A DNA stretch of 64,000 bases from an uncultured Flavobacterium sp. (GCA_943912855.1 CALTVC010000007.1:62001-126000); one strand, 5' to 3'. Positions 8,567 to 17,738 are shown, numbered from the stretch's first letter. Made by a program: numbers and translations. Notes: generated by a model not told the origin, from the sequence alone.

Positions 8567-10030
8567 ATGAAAAAGTTAAGCTTCATTATAGTACTGCTTT
8601 TGGCAGCACTGCAAATAAATGCACAGATTATAGTACTAGATCCCGGGCATGGTTACGGCACCTCTACCAGCGATAACCCTGACGGACGTACGGCTACCGA
8701 GATTGAAACAGCACTATCTGTAGGGCAAAAAACAAAAACACTTATAGAAACCAATTGTACCTGGACCGTGTATATGACCCGTACAACAAATGTAAACGGC
8801 TGGATTTCGGTAAACCAACGTGCACAGATGAGTAACAACTGGAATGCCGACAGGCTACTGAGTATTCACTGTAATGCAGGTGGTGGTACCGGTACCGAAA
8901 CATTTTATTGTACCTATGACGACTCCGATACTGCCCCAGACATTGCTTTCGCCCAAAAAATCCAGGCAGATATGGTATCGTATGGTTCGTGGAACAACAG
9001 GCGTTGTGTAGAAGACAACAGCTTCCTGGCCTACCATCTTGGAGTATTAAGGTACTCATCGGCTACGGGATGCCTTAATGAAATAGGCTTTGTAGACTAC
9101 ACTTCAGATGCTACCAAACTAAATAGTGACACCTGGAGAAACAGCTTTGCAAATGGTTATTTTAACGCTCTTAAAAGTAACCTTAACCTTACCTGTAGTG
9201 CCTTGACTCCAGGTACGTTTACACTTACCGTAACTCCGGAATGTATTGGCACAGCTACCCGAAACAGGCTAAACTGGACTACATCGGCTAATGCTATCTC
9301 GTATGACATTTACAGGAATGGCGTCTTGTATGCAAGCAATATTACCGGAACGCAATACCTGAATACCGTAGTTACCGGTGGTACTTCGTACACATATTAT
9401 GTAAAAGCGAAAAATGCCAGTGCTTCAGCTAATAACTCTAATGGTACGCTTACTGCAAATACCCTTGTTTGTAATGCTACGCCTGGTAGTTTTACACTTT
9501 CGGCTACAGCTACGTGCAGCGGTTCACAAAGTGCTATGAACATTACATGGACAACTTCGTCTAATGCTACGTCGTATGACCTGTACCGTAATGGTAACCT
9601 ATATGCGCAAGACCTTACAGGAAATTCATTCCTTAATACCTATCTGATTAATGCGGGTAGTACTTATACTTTCTCTATGGTAGCTAAGAATGCTAACGGT
9701 ACTATTAGCAATTCTAACGGTACATTATCCCGTACTGCTGTAAGCTGTGCTCGCCCGGGTACAGGTAGTGGTACAGCGGGTGGAAAAGAAATAATAGTAG
9801 CTCCAAACCCTACCGGCGGATTATTCAGCATTCAACTTGTAAATAACGACGCCCAGAAAGTATCGTACACCATATTTGATATTACGGGTAAACTGGTGCA
9901 ACAAAAAACAGTTGAAACTACAGGAGAATCATTTGTTCCGGTAGATATTACACCACTAGCATCAGGTACATACCTCATAAACATAAATACAGGGGGGAAT
10001 ACAGTATCTAAGAAAATCATCAAAAATTAA
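8567..10030 (+). CDS. N-acetylmuramoyl-L-alanine amidase with T9SS sorting domain
   Basis: Encodes 487 residues. After a signal peptide (1-19), an Amidase_3 domain (about 21-205) shows the zinc-site patterns DPGHG (H28), a Glu in TATEIE (44-47), LSIHCNA, and the catalytic Glu in LNEIGFVDY. Two related fibronectin-III-like repeats follow (TPGTFTLTVTPECIG... and TPGSFTLSATATCSG..., each with SYDxYRNGxLYA). A type A T9SS sorting domain (VAPNPTGGLFSI...) ends the protein. It cleaves the amide between MurNAc and the stem peptide. Export by T9SS suggests cell-surface or extracellular action, possibly on other bacteria. Confidence 0.9.
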   Translation: MKKLSFIIVLLLAALQINAQIIVLDPGHGYGTSTSDNPDGRTATEIETALSVGQKTKTLIETNCTWTVYMTRTTNVNGWISVNQRAQMSNNWNADRLLSIHCNAGGGTGTETFYCTYDDSDTAPDIAFAQKIQADMVSYGSWNNRRCVEDNSFLAYHLGVLRYSSATGCLNEIGFVDYTSDATKLNSDTWRNSFANGYFNALKSNLNLTCSALTPGTFTLTVTPECIGTATRNRLNWTTSANAISYDIYRNGVLYASNITGTQYLNTVVTGGTSYTYYVKAKNASASANNSNGTLTANTLVCNATPGSFTLSATATCSGSQSAMNITWTTSSNATSYDLYRNGNLYAQDLTGNSFLNTYLINAGSTYTFSMVAKNANGTISNSNGTLSRTAVSCARPGTGSGTAGGKEIIVAPNPTGGLFSIQLVNNDAQKVSYTIFDITGKLVQQKTVETTGESFVPVDITPLASGTYLININTGGNTVSKKIIKN

Positions 10031-10049
10031 TTCTACTGTTTTAAATGTA

Positions 10050-10086
10050 AAAGAGGCTGCCTTAGTAATAGGGCAACCTCTTTTTT
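10050..10086 (+). terminator. Intrinsic terminator after the amidase gene
   Basis: Imperfect stem AAAGAGGCTGCCT / AGGGCAACCTCTTT with a following T run. It lies between the amidase (+) and the converging efflux operon (-). Confidence 0.7.
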
Positions 10087-10108
10087 GGTTTAGTGAAATT
10101 TAGTACTC

Positions 10109-11521
10109 TTATTCTGGATTAGCCAGTATTTTGTACAGCTCGGCATTGCTTATAAAGAAGCGGTTTTCAAGTGCTATTTGCTGTAGCCTTGATGTTATCA
10201 GAGCATTTTCCCGGGTGTTTATTACAAACAGTGAGCTTTCGCCAAATGAAAACAAACGTTCCTCTGATTTCAGCATGGTAGCATAATCGGCTACAAGGGT
10301 TTCTACATATACCCGCTGTTTTTTTAGCGATGTGATTTCGGTGCGTTGCGACTCAATCTTGTTTTTAAGTTGCAGGCGTTCCTGATTCAGTTGGTATTCT
10401 GCATCCTGTATTTTCAGTTTGGCAAGTTTCAGTGCTCCTCGTTCTTTCCTCAGGAAAATAGGGAAGGCGAAATTTAATCCAATCTTATAATCTTCAAACC
10501 TGTAATTATCTATGTAAGATGGTTCCGAAAGATAATAGTATCCTACATTCAGCTTAGGCAATAAGGCATTCGCTTTAAGCTTACGCTCTACATCCAGTAT
10601 CGAAATTTTACTTTCCAAAGCCTGTAACTTAGGGTGTGCTACAAGCAAGCTGTCAGTACTGGTAATGTAGTTGGTCTTCAGTGTTTCGTCTATGCTTTCA
10701 GATAGTGTAATGTCTGGCTTAAGACCTTCTGCCGGTTCTACAGGCACACCTTCAATCCATAGGTAGTTAGAAAGTTCCAAGCGTGCTTTAATCAGTTTCA
10801 GGTTGGCATCTTCCAGGTTTAGTCTGCGGCTTTTTACCGTAATGCCTGATTCTACACTGTCTATTGCAGGTTTGTCTCCCTGCTCTATTAGTCCTAAAAC
10901 ACCTTTGTAGCGAACTTCTGCATACCCAAGATAATCCGTATACATTTTTGCTTCGTTGTACGATTTAACCCAGTTAAAATATGCTACAGAAGCATCGTAC
11001 AGAACTGTTACAGCCTGTAGTCGACGCTCGGCAGCACTCAGCTTTATTTGTAGCTTGGCAGCACGGAGGTCGGCCATACGCTGGTTAATGAATAATCCCT
11101 GTCCTAGCGGTACGCTAATTCCAAAAGAGGTAAGCCCACTGTTAGGGGTGTTATTCTGCGGGTTAAGGTAATAGCCTTCGCTGTTGTCAAAGGCGGCTTT
11201 CAGCTCAATACCATACCAGGTAGGGATTTTAAAACTACTGTTCAGTATGTTATAGTATTCCCTGTCTTTAAATTGTTTCTTATCAAAGTCAACCTCAATC
11301 TTAGGGTCAAAGCCACCACGTGCCTGCATAAGCCCTGCTTGCGCTTTGCTTACTTCCAGGCCTGCCCGGCTTACAAGAGGATGGTATTTTTTTACATACC
11401 CCATGTATTCCTCAAAGCTCAGGACTTCTTTATCTAATTTATTTGATGGCTGCGCGTATGCGGGTAATGCGGCAAAAAGCCACACCGTAACACCCAGCCA
11501 TATCATAAGCTTGTTCATCAT
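10109..11521 (-). CDS. TolC-family outer-membrane efflux protein
   Basis: Encodes 470 residues with a signal peptide ending LPAYAQ. Long amphipathic alpha-helical segments alternate with short strands in two repeats, as in TolC (for example GFDPKIEVDFDKKQF and LNVGYYYLSEP). It should form the trimeric outer-membrane and periplasmic duct of a type I secretion or efflux system. Its ATG overlaps the stop of the hlyD-like gene (TAATG), and it is the last gene of the TetR-ABC-HlyD-TolC operon. Confidence 0.88.
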   Translation of the reverse strand: MMNKLMIWLGVTVWLFAALPAYAQPSNKLDKEVLSFEEYMGYVKKYHPLVSRAGLEVSKAQAGLMQARGGFDPKIEVDFDKKQFKDREYYNILNSSFKIPTWYGIELKAAFDNSEGYYLNPQNNTPNSGLTSFGISVPLGQGLFINQRMADLRAAKLQIKLSAAERRLQAVTVLYDASVAYFNWVKSYNEAKMYTDYLGYAEVRYKGVLGLIEQGDKPAIDSVESGITVKSRRLNLEDANLKLIKARLELSNYLWIEGVPVEPAEGLKPDITLSESIDETLKTNYITSTDSLLVAHPKLQALESKISILDVERKLKANALLPKLNVGYYYLSEPSYIDNYRFEDYKIGLNFAFPIFLRKERGALKLAKLKIQDAEYQLNQERLQLKNKIESQRTEITSLKKQRVYVETLVADYATMLKSEERLFSFGESSLFVINTRENALITSRLQQIALENRFFISNAELYKILANPE

Positions 11522-12879
11522 TACTTTTTGTCTTTTTTATCCTTTGCAGAAGCATCTTCTTTACCCAGGTAATAGTTTGGCGGGAAACCGTTTAGCGTAC
11601 GCCATATTTCGTACCATACAGGTACATTATCCAGTAAGGCTATGGTTTGTGCACCTGCGCCAATGCTTAGCTGTTTAGGCCAGCCTTTTTCTTTATTGTC
11701 AGGAGCTACCAGCATGCGGTATTTACCATTAGGGCTAATAAAGTTTTCTATGGCAACTACCTGTCCGCCAAATGTACCGTAAGACATACCCGGCCATCCT
11801 GAGAATACTATGGTAGGCCATCCGTCAAACCATACACGTACTTTAGAGCCCTTTTTAATTAGCGGAAGGTCTACCGGATTCACGTAGGTTTCTACAGCAA
11901 TTTCATACCCCGCCGGCATAATGCTCACTACGGCAGTACCTTCTTTAATCGTTTCTCCAAGACCTGCAAGGAGTGCCTTATTTACATAGCCACTTTGTGG
12001 TGCTTTTATGTAATACAGCCCATTACGAATGCTGTAGTTTACATATTGGTTATGCAATTTGTTAACCTGTGCTTCAGTATCGTACTGGCTACTTAATGCT
12101 GTGTACTTGTCGCTGTTTGCCTTAGATATTTTCTCTGTATACTCAGCTGTAATACGGTTTATTTCTACTTCCGCGTTTATCAGTTCGTTTTTAGAGGTAA
12201 GCAATTTGTTTTCCTGAGTAATAATCTTAGCCTCACTTTCCTGAAGTTTAAGACGTTTTTCTTCCACATCGGTAAGTGGTTTAAGACCTTCACGGTTCAG
12301 GTTTACGGCACGGTTGAACTGAGTTTCGGCAATACGAAGCTGAGTGTGTACGGCAGCTAGGTCCATACTGTCGCTTTTTACCTTCAGGTGTGCCTGCTTT
12401 ACTTTATTACGAGCCATTTCCAGCTTTAGTTTACGCTCACGCTCAAGAGAACCCATCTGAGATTCTAGTGCGGTAACCTTACCTCCGTACGATTCAAGAG
12501 CCATCTTTTTGGCATCTACCTGTTGGCGGGTGTTTTGTACGAGATTTGGGTCGAAGTAATCTTCCTTAATCTCAGAGATGAATAATATAGTATCGCCTTT
12601 ATTTACAAAATCCCCTTCCTTAACGTACCATTTTTCAAGCCGACCTGCAATGGCGCTATGTATGGTTTGCGGGCGTTGATCTGGTTTCAAGGTTGTTACC
12701 GCACCTGTACCGCGAATGTTTTGTGTCCATGGCAGGAACAGCGCTATGACTACGATAAGGCATACAGCCAGTATAATACGGTTTAGTATTTTATAGTGCG
12801 GCCTGCTGGCAAGTTCCTTTATGGTGGTATACTTGCCGGTATTCAGTTTTATGTGGTTGTCATCAGATATATTCAGCAT
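11521..12879 (-). CDS. HlyD-family periplasmic adaptor (membrane fusion protein)
   Basis: Encodes 452 residues. One N-terminal transmembrane helix (about 33-52) precedes a biotinyl-lipoyl-like half domain (SAIAGRLEKWYVKEGDFVNKGD). A long coiled-coil hairpin rich in Lys and Glu (about 110-260) leads into the second half of the lipoyl domain (IKAPQSGYVNKALLAGLGE) and a beta-barrel part. It should connect the inner-membrane ABC protein with the TolC-like duct. It starts 4 bp after the ABC gene. Confidence 0.88.
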   Translation of the reverse strand: MLNISDDNHIKLNTGKYTTIKELASRPHYKILNRIILAVCLIVVIALFLPWTQNIRGTGAVTTLKPDQRPQTIHSAIAGRLEKWYVKEGDFVNKGDTILFISEIKEDYFDPNLVQNTRQQVDAKKMALESYGGKVTALESQMGSLERERKLKLEMARNKVKQAHLKVKSDSMDLAAVHTQLRIAETQFNRAVNLNREGLKPLTDVEEKRLKLQESEAKIITQENKLLTSKNELINAEVEINRITAEYTEKISKANSDKYTALSSQYDTEAQVNKLHNQYVNYSIRNGLYYIKAPQSGYVNKALLAGLGETIKEGTAVVSIMPAGYEIAVETYVNPVDLPLIKKGSKVRVWFDGWPTIVFSGWPGMSYGTFGGQVVAIENFISPNGKYRMLVAPDNKEKGWPKQLSIGAGAQTIALLDNVPVWYEIWRTLNGFPPNYYLGKEDASAKDKKDKK

Positions 12880-12883
12880 GGCC

Positions 12884-14545
12884 TTACAGTTTTATATCGT
12901 TAATAATTTCACCTTTTTCCATTTGTATGTGCCTGTTACAGCGCTCTTTCCAGTAGTTGTCTACAGACGAAACCACTACTGTCCAGTTATACTCAGGAGC
13001 AAAAAGGAAGTCGATTATGTTTCTTGCTTTTTCATCATCCATACCGTCTGTAGGGGCTTCCAGGAACAATACCTTAGGTTTTGTAACTATGGCACGTGCC
13101 AGCATTATCCTACGGGTAATAGATGATGTAAGTTGCCTGCCGTCAGGATAAATTTGCGTATCTAACCCAAGAGGCAGTTTTTTTATGTAAGCCGATAATC
13201 CTACCGACTCTATTGCCCATTTAAGGCTTTCATCAGTTATTGTAGGATCATCAAACGTAATGTTTTGCAACAGTGTTCCTTCGAACGGAGTTTCTCCCTG
13301 AATTACAACGCCGGTATGCACCTGATACTCGTTTTTATCGGTTTTGCTGAAGTTATTTTCATTGATAAAAAATGCACCTGAAGCAGGGGCGATGTAACCT
13401 GACAATAGTCGTACAAGTGTTGATTTACCCGAACCGTTTTTACCGCTGATGAACACTTTTTCGCCGGGTTGTATTTTAAGGTTTATCTTTTTAAGTGCAT
13501 CCTTGTCTGCATCTGGATAACGGAAACTAATGTCCTCAGCTTCCAGTGTAATGCCTTTGTCTACATTTATTTTTTTAGGCTGAAGGTTTACCTTTTCAAG
13601 CTCCATGTCTGAAATCTGACCAATTTTCTCTACCGAAGTAAGTACATCGTACAAAGTTTCAAGCCCAATGATTATTTTCTCTACAGAGTTTATAACCAGT
13701 AGGATGATGATTTCGGCAGCTACAAACTGACCTATGTTCATCTGTTGGCTAAGTACCAGATAGCCACCTACTGAAAGCAATCCTGCAGTGATTAGTACTT
13801 TAAACAATATCAGTTGGGTATACTGTCTTTTTATGATGCTGAAGTGCTTTTCCCTGAAGCCTACATAGTCGCCTACAAGGTGGTCGTTCTTATCCAGCGC
13901 GTAATCAAAGTTACGTGCCTTACGGAAGCTGTTGCTGTTACGTGCTATTTCCTGAAGCCAGTAGGCTGCTTTGTATTTGTATTTAGATTCTTTGAGGCTG
14001 GTGTCTAAACCTTCCTGAAATGAGAATTTAAAAATAGCATACAACAATACAAACAGTAACACCCCGAAGATGATAAAGAATGGGTGGTACAACGACAATA
14101 GTATTACACCCAGGCTCATTTGTAGCAATGCTGTAGAAAAGTCCAGTAATAATTTAGAAGTACCTTTCTGAATGTTCAGCGTATCGAAAAAACGGTTAGC
14201 CAGCTCAGGAGGGTAGTTATTGTACAATTCCTTGAAGCTGATATTCGGTAACCTCAATGCAAATTCAAATGACGAGCGGATGAATATTTTTTGCTGTAAG
14301 TTCTCTGTTATACGCAGCTGCATAAGCGATAGTAAACCCGAAAGCGCTACGCCCAGGGTAACCATAATGATAAGTATTATCCATGAAATACTTACCTGTC
14401 CGCCCTGTATAAAGTTGATGATAGCCTGTATGCCTAAGGGGAGCGTAAGGCTTATAAGTCCTGCGAAAGCGGCATAAAAAATAATCTGGTACACATCTTT
14501 TTTGTCCAGTTTAAGCAGGTTGTAAAAACGTTTTAATGGGGTCAT
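12884..14545 (-). CDS. ABC exporter (TMD-NBD) with degenerate ATPase motifs
   Basis: Encodes 553 residues: an exporter-type six-helix membrane domain (about 15-310) fused to a nucleotide-binding domain (about 330-553). Walker A is intact (GKNGSGKST, near 365-373) and a Q-loop Gln is present (VVIQGETPFEG). The ABC signature reads LTSSITRR instead of LSGGQ. Walker B reads KVLFLEAPTDG, so both usual carboxylates are altered (D to E, E to A). The H-loop region (VVVSSVDNYW) lacks the switch His. Gene order implies a type I secretion or efflux pump. ATP hydrolysis by a homodimer is doubtful on the motifs alone. Confidence 0.87.
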   Translation of the reverse strand: MTPLKRFYNLLKLDKKDVYQIIFYAAFAGLISLTLPLGIQAIINFIQGGQVSISWIILIIMVTLGVALSGLLSLMQLRITENLQQKIFIRSSFEFALRLPNISFKELYNNYPPELANRFFDTLNIQKGTSKLLLDFSTALLQMSLGVILLSLYHPFFIIFGVLLFVLLYAIFKFSFQEGLDTSLKESKYKYKAAYWLQEIARNSNSFRKARNFDYALDKNDHLVGDYVGFREKHFSIIKRQYTQLILFKVLITAGLLSVGGYLVLSQQMNIGQFVAAEIIILLVINSVEKIIIGLETLYDVLTSVEKIGQISDMELEKVNLQPKKINVDKGITLEAEDISFRYPDADKDALKKINLKIQPGEKVFISGKNGSGKSTLVRLLSGYIAPASGAFFINENNFSKTDKNEYQVHTGVVIQGETPFEGTLLQNITFDDPTITDESLKWAIESVGLSAYIKKLPLGLDTQIYPDGRQLTSSITRRIMLARAIVTKPKVLFLEAPTDGMDDEKARNIIDFLFAPEYNWTVVVSSVDNYWKERCNRHIQMEKGEIINDIKL

Positions 14546-15225
14546 ATCTTTGGTTGTTTTAACACATTAGTAATAAGGTCCATATAGAAATCAGTAGGTG
14601 TAACGGTACCGTTACAATTAGTAATAAGGTTCAGGTGATCTTTCAGGAAATGCTGGTGCAATGCTCCCTCTACCATAGTACTTACAAGAGTTTCGGCATA
14701 AGGGTAATCAGGAGCTACTTCCTTAACAATGGCGGCTATGCGCTGTATCACCCTTATATATATCTGGAAGAAACCGTCGCGATTTTCCTGGTCTACTTCT
14801 TTAGTAAGGAAGGTCTTTGTAAAATCATTAATAATGATGCGTTTTAAAACCGACTCATTAATGTGTTCGGTTTCTATATCGTCTACTGTTTCCTCAGTAA
14901 CCAGGGTTATAGCTTTTTTAAGGCGCTCCATAGGTTCGTATAAGTTGGCGGTGCCAAATACCAGGCGGTACTCCATCCAGCTCCAGTACCAAGATGATAA
15001 GTACAGCAACAGCTTGTGCTTGTTCTCAAAATATCGGTATATAGAGCTTTCGTTACTGCCTATGCGTTCGCCCAGCTTTTTAAACGTGAAAGCTTCAAAA
15101 CCCAACTCATCTATAAGCAATATGCTTTGCTGTAATATCTTACGCCCAAGCCCCGAGGTTTCGGGGTCTTTTATATAGATTTTGTCGTTAATCTGTAACT
15201 TTAAATTTAATAGTGCAAATTGCAT
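14542..15225 (-). CDS. TetR-family transcriptional regulator
   Basis: Encodes 227 residues. The N-terminal helix-turn-helix (about 27-75) contains IDELGFEAFTFKKLGERIGS and SSIYRYFENKHKLL, the typical TetR recognition pattern. The C-terminal helical ligand domain is not assignable to a ligand. The stop overlaps the ABC start by four bases, so the regulator is the first gene of the efflux operon. A 13-bp palindrome next to the promoter box upstream suggests autoregulation. Confidence 0.9.
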   Translation of the reverse strand: MQFALLNLKLQINDKIYIKDPETSGLGRKILQQSILLIDELGFEAFTFKKLGERIGSNESSIYRYFENKHKLLLYLSSWYWSWMEYRLVFGTANLYEPMERLKKAITLVTEETVDDIETEHINESVLKRIIINDFTKTFLTKEVDQENRDGFFQIYIRVIQRIAAIVKEVAPDYPYAETLVSTMVEGALHQHFLKDHLNLITNCNGTVTPTDFYMDLITNVLKQPKI

Positions 15226-15242
15226 CCTGAAATCATTTATCG

Positions 15243-15263
15243 CAAAAATAATAGTATTACTAT
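15243..15263 (-). promoter_or_regulatory. Promoter box and TetR-type palindromic operator
   Basis: Minus-strand TATTTTTG (15250-15243) matches TAnnTTTG and lies 18 bases before the TetR ATG. It directly abuts the palindrome ATAGT-ATT-ACTAT (15251-15263), a plausible site for the encoded repressor. Confidence 0.5.
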
Positions 15264-15336
15264 CATTTTTAAAATATTTAACATTTTTTGTGATGTTAAA
15301 TATTGTGAGGATGTCTTGGTAAGTGGTTGTAATGTA

Positions 15337-15365
15337 ATAAAAAAGCCCCGCTATTAGCGAGGCTT
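15337..15365 (-). terminator. Terminator of the phnA-like gene
   Basis: Read on the minus strand: stem AAGCCTCGC / GCGGGGCTT (one mismatch) followed by a T run. Confidence 0.75.
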
Positions 15366-15389
15366 AGTAATGTTTGCAGAGAAACTGTG

Positions 15390-15971
15390 TTATTGTTTCT
15401 TTACGTATTTTGTAAGGATAACTATGGTTTGTCCTTCCACTTTTCCTTCTATTTGTTCGTGGTTATCGTGTACCAAACGAATGTTGCGTACCGCTGTGCC
15501 TATCTTGGCGTTAAGCGATGAACCTTTTACGTCAAGGTCTTTAATCAGGGTAACAGTATCTCCGGTTTGCAGTACGTTGCCGTTGCTGTCCATGTGTAGT
15601 TGTACGTTGCCATCGCCCAGGTGATCACCACTTGCCTGTGCCCATTCCAGGTTATCATCGTCCATATAAATCATGTCAAGCGCATCTACAGCCCAGCTCT
15701 CATTACGGAAACGGTTTAGCATACGGTAGGCTACAACTTGTACGGCAGGCACTTCGCTCCACATAGCTGTAGGAAGTATGCCTTCCCAGAATTTAGCTTC
15801 GGGTAGTTCCTTTTTTTCTATCTGGTCAAAGCATTTGCTGTTGATAAGTATAGCGCTTTCAGCTCCTTTATTTTTAGCAAAAGGCACTTCGTATATTACA
15901 AGGTTGTCTGCAGTGCCGCTTAGTTCGCATACATTACCGCTTCGTTCCTTTAGTATATCTTCTAGTTTCAT
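15390..15971 (-). CDS. PhnA/YjdM-like zinc-ribbon-family protein
   Basis: Encodes 193 residues. The C-terminal ~70 residues form the PhnA domain (DSNGNVLQTGDTVTLIKDLDVKGSS...GTAVRNIRLV...GQTIVILTKYVKK). The N-terminal part begins with a reduced ribbon-like segment (GNVCELSG). Despite the historic name, no role in phosphonate use has been shown for this family and its biochemical function is unknown. Single gene, with a TATCTTTG promoter box at 15992-15999 (minus strand). Confidence 0.8.
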   Translation of the reverse strand: MKLEDILKERSGNVCELSGTADNLVIYEVPFAKNKGAESAILINSKCFDQIEKKELPEAKFWEGILPTAMWSEVPAVQVVAYRMLNRFRNESWAVDALDMIYMDDDNLEWAQASGDHLGDGNVQLHMDSNGNVLQTGDTVTLIKDLDVKGSSLNAKIGTAVRNIRLVHDNHEQIEGKVEGQTIVILTKYVKKQ

Positions 15972-15991
15972 CTTGAATTTTTATGAGGGCG

Positions 15992-15999
15992 CAAAGATA
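15992..15999 (-). promoter_or_regulatory. -7 box for the phnA-like gene
   Basis: Minus-strand TATCTTTG (TAnnTTTG), 21 bases before the ATG at 15971. Confidence 0.45.
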
Positions 16000-16065
16000 A
16001 AAAATTAGCACACATTAATAGGCTCAGGCTACTACCTAAGGGCAAAATGTGACGACAATCACATT

Positions 16066-17061
16066 TTATTGCTGTAGTATGGCTTCTATAGTAGCCAACT
16101 CTTCGGGGCTGAACGTAATATTTTGTAACGACTTAATGCTGTCTGTAATCTGTTCCGGTTTACTGGCTCCTATAAGTACCGACGTTACACGCTCGTCACG
16201 CAATATCCACGATAATGCCATGTGTGCAAGCTTTTGTCCGCGTTGTTGCGCGATTTCGTTTAGTTGACGAATTTGCTCTATTTTCTCAGGGGTAATGTGG
16301 TCTTGTTTCAGGAATACGCCACTGGTGGCTACACGGCTGTCTGCCGGAATGCCGTTGAGGTACTTATCTGTAAGTAGTCCTTGTGCTAATGGCGAGAACG
16401 GTATGCAACCCACACCATTTTTACCCAAAACATCAAGTAGTCCGTTTTCGGGTGTGCGCACAAACATGCTGTATTTTGGCTGATGGATAATGCAGGGAGT
16501 GCCCAATTGTTTTAGTATGTCAATGGCTTGTTGCGCTTGTTCTGCATTGTAGTTGCTTATGCCGACATAGAGTGCTTTGCCCTGACGTACAATCAGGTCG
16601 AGTGCCTGCATCGTTTCTTCAAGTGGAGTGTCGGGGTCGGGGCGGTGGTGATAAAAAATATCTACATAGTCCAGTTTCATGCGTTTAAGGCTCTGGTCCA
16701 GGCTGCTCACCAGATATTTTTTGCTACCCCAGTCGCCATATGGGCCGTCCCACATGGTGTAGCCGGCTTTAGTAGAAATAATAAGCTCATCACGATACGT
16801 CGCGAAATCACTGTGTAGTATCTTCCCGAAATTCTCCTCAGCAGAACCCGGAGGCGGGCCATAGTTGTTGGCAAGGTCGAAGTGGGTAATGCCGTTATTA
16901 AAGGCGGTATGTAGTATGTTACGACTGTTTTCAAAATCGTTTACGTCACCGAAATTGTGCCAAAGGCCGAGTGATAGTGCAGAAAGTTTAAGACCGCTGT
17001 TACCGCAACGACGGTACAACATATCATTATATCGTGTAGCAGACGGTGTGTATTGTGACAT
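16066..17061 (-). CDS. Aldo/keto reductase, YghZ/GpR-like
   Basis: Encodes 331 residues of a TIM-barrel aldo/keto reductase. The catalytic tetrad is visible: Asp in FDLANN, Tyr in NNYGPPPG, Lys in STKAGY and His in FYHHRPDP. The N terminus (LYRRCGNSGLKLSALSLGLW) and GSAEENFG match the L-glyceraldehyde-3-phosphate reductase (YghZ/GpR) branch, which reduces small aldehydes with NADPH. The start at 17061 (MSQYTP) is preferred to one ten codons upstream. Confidence 0.88.
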   Translation of the reverse strand: MSQYTPSATRYNDMLYRRCGNSGLKLSALSLGLWHNFGDVNDFENSRNILHTAFNNGITHFDLANNYGPPPGSAEENFGKILHSDFATYRDELIISTKAGYTMWDGPYGDWGSKKYLVSSLDQSLKRMKLDYVDIFYHHRPDPDTPLEETMQALDLIVRQGKALYVGISNYNAEQAQQAIDILKQLGTPCIIHQPKYSMFVRTPENGLLDVLGKNGVGCIPFSPLAQGLLTDKYLNGIPADSRVATSGVFLKQDHITPEKIEQIRQLNEIAQQRGQKLAHMALSWILRDERVTSVLIGASKPEQITDSIKSLQNITFSPEELATIEAILQQ

Positions 17062-17145
17062 GATAGAAAGAGTATTGGTTATGTGCCACAAGGTACAAAT
17101 GTTTTAGGAGGTAAACATTTGTAGGAGTTTAAAAAAGTGGAGTAT

Positions 17146-17275
17146 GCTGTTCCATTTCGACGATAGGAGAAATCTCTGAATATTTCTCAACTATTTGAAT
17201 TCGTTACATCGAGATTTAACTTCGTTGAACCTTCGGTGTCTCGACTCCGCTGTGCTACGCTCGAAATGGAACAGC
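17146..17275. repeat. 130-bp intergenic element with perfect 15-bp terminal inverted repeats
   Basis: The left end GCTGTTCCATTTCGA (17146-17160) is the exact reverse complement of the right end (17261-17275). Internal sub-palindromes include GAGAAAT...ATTTCTC. There is no ORF inside. It resembles the TTTCGAC-type palindromic repeats dispersed in flavobacterial genomes. It lies between the 5' end of the aldo/keto reductase and the 3' end of the YbaB gene. Confidence 0.7.
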
Positions 17276-17296
17276 TATAACTGTATTCTTCAAAAA

Positions 17297-17620
17297 CTAT
17301 TTAAACATATCCATGCCCGGTATGTTTGGCATGCCGTCTTTAGCTACGGCGCCAAGCTCGGCTTCGTTTACAGAAGTAGCTTTGGCTATAGCTTTGTTAA
17401 AAACCAAAACAAGGTAGTCTTCCAGTTGCTCTTTATCTTCAAGAAGTGAATCGTCTATGGTTACAGATTTTACTGCCCTGTTGGCTGTAAGTGTTACCTT
17501 AAGCAGGCCGTCTGAGCTTTGTTCGTCTACTAAAACCGTATCGAGTCTCTTCTTAGTTTCATCCATTTTCTTTTGGGTTTCCTGTATTTTACCCATCATG
17601 CCCATTAGGTCTCCAAACAT
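17297..17620 (-). CDS. YbaB/EbfC-family nucleoid-associated protein
   Basis: Encodes 107 residues with the N-terminal MFGDLMGMMGKIQETQKKMDE helix and the central GLLKVTLTANRAVKSVTIDDSLL strand pair typical of YbaB/EbfC. These form small dimers that bind DNA. In other bacteria the gene usually sits near dnaX and recR, but not here. A promoter with TTTG and TATTTTTG boxes lies just upstream. Confidence 0.9.
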   Translation of the reverse strand: MFGDLMGMMGKIQETQKKMDETKKRLDTVLVDEQSSDGLLKVTLTANRAVKSVTIDDSLLEDKEQLEDYLVLVFNKAIAKATSVNEAELGAVAKDGMPNIPGMDMFK

Positions 17621-17654
17621 ATCTTTTCTGTTTTAATGTTATTGTTCTGTAATG

Positions 17655-17687
17655 CAAAAATATTAAATTGGCACAAGTAAACCCAAA
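17655..17687 (-). promoter_or_regulatory. Promoter of the YbaB-like gene
   Basis: On the minus strand: TTTG (17687-17684), 21-bp spacer, TATTTTTG (17662-17655). This fits the Bacteroidota -33/-7 consensus. Confidence 0.6.
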
Positions 17688-17730
17688 TATTAAATCGGTT
17701 GAAATTGCCGATTGGTAATACCGATTGTTT

Positions 17731-17738
17731 TATTTTTG
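17731..17738 (+). promoter_or_regulatory. -7 box for the S9 peptidase gene
   Basis: TATTTTTG, 29 bases before the chosen ATG at 17768. It places the transcription start downstream of the alternative in-frame start at 17699, supporting the shorter protein. Confidence 0.5.
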
